From: Chitinophagales bacterium
GTDB taxonomy: Bacteria > Bacteroidota > Bacteroidia > Chitinophagales > UBA10324
Direction of reading: 5' to 3'
NCBI GenBank assembly: GCA_026786335.1
Contig: JAJAYG010000393.1
Span: 1 to 7,141 of the forward strand
DNA: 7,141 bases
Positions 6,238 through 7,141 of the stretch are shown here, in pieces. Position 1 is the stretch's first letter. Each line of letters starts with the position of its first letter. The notes beneath the pieces are model-generated. The model made no database searches, was not told where the DNA came from, and was given only the letters and a program-made list of their open reading frames with translations. A program made the translations under genes and the position numbers.

Positions 6238-7141
6238 TTAGTTTTTCTTTCCTACATCATGTCCATCAGTCATCGAATCGCAATCCCATTCACGGTTATA
6301 AATTACTGCCGGTTTGATTGCTGTTTCACCATTTTGTTTTGCCTGAAGCATTTTATTCATTAGTCGGGTTCTTTCTTTTTGAATGCCGTCTGCTTTGGCA
6401 ATCTCATCTTTTTCATTGTAGAACATAATTCCATCAACCAACGTGATCTCACAGTTAGCATAAATCGAAAGCGGATTGTTGTTCCATAAAACAACATCGG
6501 CATCTTTTCCAACCTTAATACTTCCAACACGATCATCAACCCGCAGCATTTTTGCAGGATTAAGCGTGCAAAGTTTCCATGCTTCTTCTTCAGTAAGGCC
6601 GCCATATTTAATTGACTTCGCTGCTTCCTGATTTAATCTTCTGGCCATTTCAGCATCATCTGAATTTACGGCTGTGTTAACTCCAACTTTGGCCAGCATA
6701 GCAGGGTTGTAAGGGATGGCATCATACACTTCATACTTATAAGCCCACCAATCAGAGAAGCTGGAAGCGTTGATTCCGCGCGCTTTCATTTTATCCGCCA
6801 CTTTATAACCTTCGAGAATATGCGTGAATGTGTTCACAGTAAATCCCATTGAGTCACCCACGTGCATGAGCATATTAATTTCTGATTGAACATAAGAATG
6901 GCAGGTGATAAATCTTTTCTTATCTAAAATTTCTACCAGCGCATCCAACTCCAGATCTCTGCGTGGCGCAAATGCTTTTGCTTTGTCCTTTGTATTGAGT
7001 GAACTGTATTTCTCCCAAAAGAGTTTGTAATCTTTAGCTCTAATAAAAGCATCATACATGGTTTGCTCCACTCCCATTCTTGTTTGCGGAAATCGAATGC
7101 TATTCAAATCTCCCCAGTTACTTTGCTTCACATTTTCACCC
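6238..7141 (-). CDS. Amidohydrolase, C-terminal part (5' end beyond window)
   Basis: An open frame of 300 full codons to the stop at 6240-6238; the gene begins outside the window. A GTG at 7131 could look like a start, but the frame continues upstream to the edge as GEN before VKQSNWGD, which fits the continuous GENVKQSNWGD motif of the family, so it is internal. Counting from the first full codon (7140): RFPQTRMGVEQ at 16-26; CHSYVQSEI with His81; FTHILEG with His107; NSDD with Asp161, the usual catalytic or metal Asp; and the end-domain NPAKMLRVDDRVGSIKVGKDADVV at 194-217. These match the second and third His ligands and the Asp of metal-dependent amidohydrolases; the first HxH would lie upstream. 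The C-terminal tail beyond 220 is long and charged. It is transcribed ahead of the ligand-poor paralogue and is very likely in one operon with it. Probably exported, as its partner is, but its own signal peptide is not visible. The substrate is unknown. Confidence 0.88.
   Translation of the reverse strand, partial: GENVKQSNWGDLNSIRFPQTRMGVEQTMYDAFIRAKDYKLFWEKYSSLNTKDKAKAFAPRRDLELDALVEILDKKRFITCHSYVQSEINMLMHVGDSMGFTVNTFTHILEGYKVADKMKARGINASSFSDWWAYKYEVYDAIPYNPAMLAKVGVNTAVNSDDAEMARRLNQEAAKSIKYGGLTEEEAWKLCTLNPAKMLRVDDRVGSIKVGKDADVVLWNNNPLSIYANCEITLVDGIMFYNEKDEIAKADGIQKERTRLMNKMLQAKQNGETAIKPAVIYNREWDCDSMTDGHDVGKKN

Noticed and set aside
6360..6605. Minus-strand 81-codon frame inside the right-edge amidohydrolase
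   Set aside because: The main frame there carries the conserved NPAKML and GKDADVV motifs; this one shows none.
7129..7131. GTG as the start of a 297-residue amidohydrolase
   Set aside because: The frame stays open to the window edge, and GENVKQSNWGD reads as one continuous family motif. A complete amidohydrolase would also need an N-terminal half with the HxH motif.

Overview
This looks like a fragment of a chromosome from a Bacteroidota bacterium, possibly of the Chitinophagia branch. The DNA is AT-rich and Shine-Dalgarno sequences are weak or absent. The gene families point the same way: TPR sensor kinases with a signal peptide and one membrane span, a tandem pair of secreted imidazolonepropionase-like amidohydrolases, and a small exported CPPxC-tail protein. 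The lineage is inferred from remembered family patterns, not from a search. Every gene lies on the minus strand, so transcription runs from high to low coordinates. No rRNA, tRNA, CRISPR array or insertion sequence was seen.

In transcription order, the right side (7141-4914) holds two amidohydrolase genes. The first enters from beyond the window edge and only its C-terminal part is visible. It keeps the His, His and Asp metal ligands expected in that part. The second follows after about 40 bp, is complete with a signal peptide, and has lost most canonical metal ligands. Next, 43 bp further on, is trmB (tRNA m7G46 methyltransferase). Its 3' end carries an apparent one-base frameshift in an A run at 4298-4301: the expected C-terminus is intact in the next frame and ends at 4230, inside a terminator-like hairpin.

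The middle (4107-3610) holds an uncharacterised exported 165-residue protein ending in a CPPNC motif. The left side (3505-1) holds two consecutive sensor histidine kinases. Their catalytic cores are nearly the same (about 83% identity over a 96-residue stretch aligned by hand), but their input regions are unrelated: seven periplasmic helical repeats of about 40 residues in one, six membrane helices in the other. The second kinase runs off the left edge, probably right at its stop codon. No response regulator is visible.

Most of the window is ordinary, and I see no clear new multi-gene system. The points most worth a second look are the trmB frameshift, the ligand-depleted amidohydrolase beside a ligand-retaining paralogue, and the kinase pair with exchanged sensor modules. 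Several apparent starts were corrected: 3505 rather than 3511, 6197 rather than 6236, and no true start for the gene at the right edge.
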